DNA from: CAWCDJ01 sp963836015
GTDB taxonomy: Bacteria; Acidobacteriota; Terriglobia; Bryobacterales; Bryobacteraceae
Direction of reading: 5' to 3'
Assembly: GCA_963836015.1 (NCBI GenBank)
Contig: CAWIIF010000004.1
Location: 1,612,001-1,676,000 of the forward strand
DNA: 64,000 bases
Positions 60,925-64,000 of this stretch are shown here, piece after piece (positions within the stretch are counted from its first letter, which is position 1; the number at the start of each line of letters is the position of its first letter). The notes under the pieces are model-generated. The model had not been told where the DNA came from. It made no database searches and saw only the letters and a program-made list of their open reading frames with translations. The position numbers and the translations under genes are program-made.

Positions 60925-61980
60925 ATGCCCACGATACGGGATGTCGCGCGGCGCGCGGGGGTGTCGGTTGGCACGGTTTCGCATGTCCTGACCGGGTCGG
61001 GAATCGTGAGCTTAGCGCGGCGCGAGAGGGTGCTGAAGGCCATCCGCGAGCTCGACTACGAGCCGAACTCGGTGGCCCGCAGCCTGAAGACCCGCCAGAC
61101 CATGATGCTGGGAGCGGTCATCTCGGACATTACCAATCCGTTCTTTCCCCAATTGGTGCGCGGTGCGGAAGATGCGGCCCTCAAGCATCATTACATGCTG
61201 ATCGCCGTGAACACGGACGACCAGGCGGATCGCGAACGCGAATTCCTGGCGATGCTGCTGGCGCGCAAGGTGGATGGAGTGCTGCTGGTGGCTTCGCCGA
61301 ACAACCACGACCAGTCGCACGTCCTTCGGGCTTTGACATCCGGTACGCCGGTGGTGGCGGTGGATCGTTGCCCGGAGGGGGTGCCGATCGACGCCGTCCA
61401 CGTCAACAACCGGAAGGGTGTGGTGATGTGTATGAACCACCTGATCCGGCTGCGGCACCGCCGCATCGGTTATCTGGGTGGGGGTTGGGATGTCCACAAC
61501 GCCAAAGACCGGCTGGCGGGATACGTGGCGGCGCTCGAAGACGCCAAAATCCCCGTGGACCGGAGCCTAATCGCCGACGGCGACTACCGCCAGGTGAGCG
61601 GTTACCGGGTGGCCAAGGAACTCTGCCTGCGCGTCAATCCGCCCACCGCCATCTTTGCGGCCAACGCCATGATGGGTATCGGAGCGGTGCAGGCGATCCA
61701 GGAACTGGGGCTGCGCTGTCCGGAAGAAATCTCCCTGGCCGTGTTCGACGATGTGCCGTTCGGCGAAATCATTCAGCCGCGCCTGACCACTGTGGCCCAA
61801 CCGGCGTACGATATCGGGTATCGCGGCGCCGAGCTGTTGATCAGCCGCATCGAGGGCCGGGTGGCGGTTAAGTCGCCGGTCCGTATCGAGCTCGATCCGG
61901 AACTGGTCGTGCGGGGGTCTACAGCGCCGCCGCCCGCTCTGCGTCCCGTTCCCGTCCGCAGTCAGAGGACCTCTTTGTAG
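60925..61980 (+). CDS. LacI-family transcriptional regulator
   Basis: The protein is 351 residues from the ATG at 60925; the longer frame upstream antisense to the DUF1349 gene is shadow. The LacI DNA-binding region is canonical: PTIRDVARRAGVSVGTVSHV then RRERVLKAIRELDYEPNSVA with the minor-groove hinge helix ARSL. The periplasmic-binding-like core has DITNPFFPQLVRGAED, DGVLLVASP and IFAANAMMGIGAVQAIQELG. It likely senses a sugar and controls itself, the DUF1349 gene and perhaps distant genes. No sugar operon directly follows. Confidence 0.92.
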   Translation: MPTIRDVARRAGVSVGTVSHVLTGSGIVSLARRERVLKAIRELDYEPNSVARSLKTRQTMMLGAVISDITNPFFPQLVRGAEDAALKHHYMLIAVNTDDQADREREFLAMLLARKVDGVLLVASPNNHDQSHVLRALTSGTPVVAVDRCPEGVPIDAVHVNNRKGVVMCMNHLIRLRHRRIGYLGGGWDVHNAKDRLAGYVAALEDAKIPVDRSLIADGDYRQVSGYRVAKELCLRVNPPTAIFAANAMMGIGAVQAIQELGLRCPEEISLAVFDDVPFGEIIQPRLTTVAQPAYDIGYRGAELLISRIEGRVAVKSPVRIELDPELVVRGSTAPPPALRPVPVRSQRTSL

Positions 61981-62058
61981 AAGTCTCCAGCCTCTGCCGT
62001 TGATGCGGGAAACGTCGGGCCGGCGCTCGCCGTCCGCCGTTCGCGATACACTACGGGC

Positions 62059-63213
62059 GTGGGTGCATTACCAATCTTCGGCGAGAACGGGAGCGCTTTG
62101 GCGCCGCGAATCACCTCGCTGTTGATCAAGCCGGCGTCCGCGGTCTGTAACCTGGATTGCGAGTACTGCTTCTACCTCGACCGCGATGCCGACCCCTATA
62201 AAGCCCTCCCGGCGCGGCGCATGACCGGGGAAACTCTCGAGCGCCTGGTCGATACCTATCTCTTTTATTCGTATCCGAACGGCATCTTTGCGTTCCAGGG
62301 CGGCGAGCCGACCCTGGCGGGCCTGCCGTTCTTCGAGAATCTGGTGAAGCTTCAGCAGCAGTACGGGCGCAACGGGCAATCCGTCAGCAATTCGCTCCAG
62401 ACCAACGCCGTACTGCTCGACCAGGGATGGTGCGACCTGTTCCGCTCGTACAACTGGCTGCTGGGCGTATCCCTCGACGGGCCGCAGGAGATCAACGATC
62501 TCTACCGGTTCAACAAGGAGCGTCGGGGAACCTGGAAGCGCGTGATGGAGAGTGTCGAGCTGCTCAAGAAGAATCGCGTGGATTTCAACATCCTCTGCGT
62601 GCTCAGCCAGGCCAATGTGGAGAAGCCCAAGGAACTCTATCGTTTTTATCGCGGCATGGGCATCGACAATATCCAGTTCATTCCACTGGCCGAATTCGAC
62701 GGTTTGGGGAACCCCCTGCCGTTCACCATCACCCCGGCGCAGTATGGGCGCTTTCTTTGCGATCTGTTCGAGCTGTGGTGGCCCGACCGCCGCAAAGTGA
62801 GGATCCGCATGTTCGACAACATCGCGGAGGCCGTTGCCGGGCAGAAGCCGAGCACCTGCACGATGCACGAGACCTGCGACAGCTACGTGGTGGTGGAATA
62901 CAACGGCGATGTGTACCCTTGCGACTTCTTCGTGGAAGGCGGCTGGAAGCTGGGCAATATCACACTCGATTCGTGGCCCGAGATCGCGCGCCGCACGAAG
63001 CGCTACAGTTTCGCCTCCAAGAAGACGCTGGCCCACGCGGACTGCCAGGTCTGCGAGTATCAGTCGATCTGCCATGGCGGCTGCCCGAAGTTCCGGCACG
63101 GCCCGCACAAGCGGTTCGACGACCTGGACTATTTCTGCGAAGCGTACAAGATGATCTACGCCCGCTCCACCGGTCCGCTGCGGGAAGAAGTTCGCAAGCT
63201 GCTGGCGCGATGA
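62059..63213 (+). CDS. Radical SAM/SPASM protein, anaerobic sulfatase-maturase type
   Basis: The protein is 384 residues from a GTG at 62059. It has the CxxxCxxC radical SAM cluster (AVCNLDCEYCFYLD: C30, C34, C37), FQGGEPTLAGLPFFE and NSLQTNAVLLDQGW. The C-terminal SPASM region has its cysteine ligands (STCTMHETCDSY; DVYPCDFFVEGGWKLGNI; CQVCEYQSICHGGCPKFRHG). This is the anSME pattern, which converts a Cys or Ser of sulfatases to formylglycine. No sulfatase is encoded in the window, so targets must lie elsewhere. The DUF3788 gene follows after 6 bases. Confidence 0.9.
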   Translation: MGALPIFGENGSALAPRITSLLIKPASAVCNLDCEYCFYLDRDADPYKALPARRMTGETLERLVDTYLFYSYPNGIFAFQGGEPTLAGLPFFENLVKLQQQYGRNGQSVSNSLQTNAVLLDQGWCDLFRSYNWLLGVSLDGPQEINDLYRFNKERRGTWKRVMESVELLKKNRVDFNILCVLSQANVEKPKELYRFYRGMGIDNIQFIPLAEFDGLGNPLPFTITPAQYGRFLCDLFELWWPDRRKVRIRMFDNIAEAVAGQKPSTCTMHETCDSYVVVEYNGDVYPCDFFVEGGWKLGNITLDSWPEIARRTKRYSFASKKTLAHADCQVCEYQSICHGGCPKFRHGPHKRFDDLDYFCEAYKMIYARSTGPLREEVRKLLAR

Positions 63214-63219
63214 CCATTT

Positions 63220-63639
63220 ATGCATCCGAATGCGTTTATCGGCAGGCCCGAGCCGCCTGCCGAAGCGGATTTGGAATCCGCACTGGGCCCTGCCAAGGCG
63301 CTCTGGGACCAACTGCTCGCCGCGCTGGCGAGTGACCTTGACGTAACCACCCGGGAATGGAACTCTTACTCGCGCAAAGCCGGTTGGGCCATGCGCTTGA
63401 AGCGCGGTGCGCGCGCTATCGTCTATTTATCGCCGGGACGCGGCTGTTTTACGGCATCCTTCGCTCTGGGCGATAAGGCGGTCGCGGCCGCGCGTGCGAG
63501 CGGTCTGCCGAAGCGGGTGATCCGCACCATCGACGAAGCTCGGAAATATGCGGAGGGGACGGCCGTGCGGCTGGAAGTGAAAAAGTCCGACGATCTGGCG
63601 GCGGTGCAGACGCTGGCGGAGCTGAAGGTCAGCTACTGA
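63220..63639 (+). CDS. DUF3788 protein
   Basis: This 139-residue cytoplasmic protein has the DUF3788 layout: FIGRPEPPAEADLESALG, WDQLLAALASDLD, WNSYSRKAGWAMRLKRGARA IVYLSPGRGCFTASFALGD and KRVIRTIDEARKYAEGTAVR. The family has unknown function; its fold is reminiscent of small YdhG/DUF1801-like proteins. It is read 6 bases after the SPASM maturase, so the two may be co-transcribed, although these families are also found apart. Confidence 0.87.
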   Translation: MHPNAFIGRPEPPAEADLESALGPAKALWDQLLAALASDLDVTTREWNSYSRKAGWAMRLKRGARAIVYLSPGRGCFTASFALGDKAVAAARASGLPKRVIRTIDEARKYAEGTAVRLEVKKSDDLAAVQTLAELKVSY

Positions 63640-63646
63640 CCGGCTC

Positions 63647-63925
63647 CTACTGCTGCACCCAATACCGCTTCACGACGCGAAACTGCGATGGCGGCTCGCG
63701 CCTCGGCAAGTTGGTCATAAGCCACGAGAAGGCCGATGCGAGCAAAGTAAGTGTGGCGGCCGCAAAGAAGACCGGGAATTGGTTATTGACCACATTCTCG
63801 ACCTGACTCACGTATGGATCGAGCAAAGCCCGGAGGCTTGGATCCAGCCAGAAGAACATCGCGAACATCACAATTGCGAATACCATAGCTGTGATCAAAA
63901 ATAGCACACCCAGGGTAGGTTGCAA
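63647..63925 (-). CDS. Small two-helix membrane protein
   Basis: This protein is up to 92 residues with two hydrophobic helices (LFLITAMVFAIVMFAMFFWL; FPVFFAAATLTLLASAFSWL) joined by a short loop with LDPYVSQVENVVNN, and a basic tail (LPRREPPSQFRVVKRYW). The start is unsure: a TTG at 63925, a GTG at 63907 or an ATG at 63886. No family is recognised. It converges on the DUF3788 gene with 7 bases between. Confidence 0.6.
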   Translation of the reverse strand: MQPTLGVLFLITAMVFAIVMFAMFFWLDPSLRALLDPYVSQVENVVNNQFPVFFAAATLTLLASAFSWLMTNLPRREPPSQFRVVKRYWVQQ

Positions 63926-63945
63926 GCTGTCAACGGTATACTACT

Positions 63946-63967
63946 AGTACTGACGGTTCTCAGTACT
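63946..63967. promoter_or_regulatory. Perfect inverted repeat at the right edge
   Basis: AGTACTGA (63946-63953) and TCAGTACT (63960-63967) form an exact 8-bp inverted repeat with a 6-base spacer. It lies in AT-richer sequence with further TACTA/TAGTA steps, upstream of the small membrane protein. Such TACT-rich palindromes are typical binding sites of PadR-type regulators, so a regulator gene may begin just outside the window. It could also be a shared promoter element. Confidence 0.4.
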
Positions 63968-64000
63968 CGAATAGTATCTCGAGTTAATCGCGGTTCATAA

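Overview
The window is a GC-rich, densely packed bacterial chromosome segment from a Gram-negative organism. It carries an RND efflux pump, two very long TonB-dependent receptors of the Oar/carboxypeptidase-regulatory-domain type, many exported (Tat or Sec) sugar and amino-acid enzymes, and kdsB. This mix looks most like Acidobacteriota (Bryobacter/Solibacter-type); that placement is inference from gene style, not from a marker gene. No rRNA, tRNA, CRISPR array, insertion sequence or phage integration gene was recognised.

Layout. (1) 1-4455: the end of an RND efflux operon (HlyD adaptor cut by the left edge, and the permease) and a divergent TetR regulator. (2) 4458-28336: an uninterrupted 18-gene minus-strand operon for an extracellular contractile injection system (eCIS, Afp/PVC-like). 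In order of transcription it encodes sheath, tube, a double-CxxC protein, a proline-rich protein, DUF4255 cap, AAA+ ATPase, a small protein, tube-adaptor, LysM protein, gpD-like hub, gpV-like spike, PAAR-like tip, gp25, two baseplate wedge proteins, a tail-protein-I-like protein, a DUF6519 protein and a DUF4157 metallopeptidase that may be cargo. Many junctions are ATGA overlaps, and a good sigma-70 promoter lies upstream of the sheath gene. (3) 28616-39978, plus strand: a GH92 mannosidase, a DUF362 protein, an unknown protein and an exported amidohydrolase, then a TonB receptor, a SelA-like PLP enzyme and an exported RidA. (4) 39980-43280: a frameshifted small His-rich gene, a ceramidase-like enzyme and a Tat-exported DegT-family protein. 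(5) 43277-55455: an IclR-associated sugar locus. The minus-strand genes are iclR, a DapA/NanA-type aldolase, a BNR sialidase-like protein, kdsB, a deoxyhypusine-synthase-like unknown, an MFS transporter, a large glycosidase-like protein and a second BNR protein. A paralogue of the large glycosidase is transcribed divergently from iclR. (6) 55456-64000: alkB, a GntR/FCD regulator divergent from the second TonB receptor, a DUF1349 protein divergent from a LacI regulator, a radical SAM/SPASM maturase, a DUF3788 protein and a small membrane protein.

How the genes fit together. The eCIS locus encodes one cytoplasmically assembled contractile particle. Its most unusual feature is that the two largest baseplate-region proteins each carry two tandem copies of a module resembling the insertion domain of the sheath protein of the same operon. 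No tape-measure protein or clear receptor fibre was recognised. The rest of the window is nutrient scavenging. Local regulators (IclR, GntR, LacI) sit beside TonB receptors, exported hydrolases and sugar-acid enzymes, which suggests use of complex glycans and modified amino or sugar acids.
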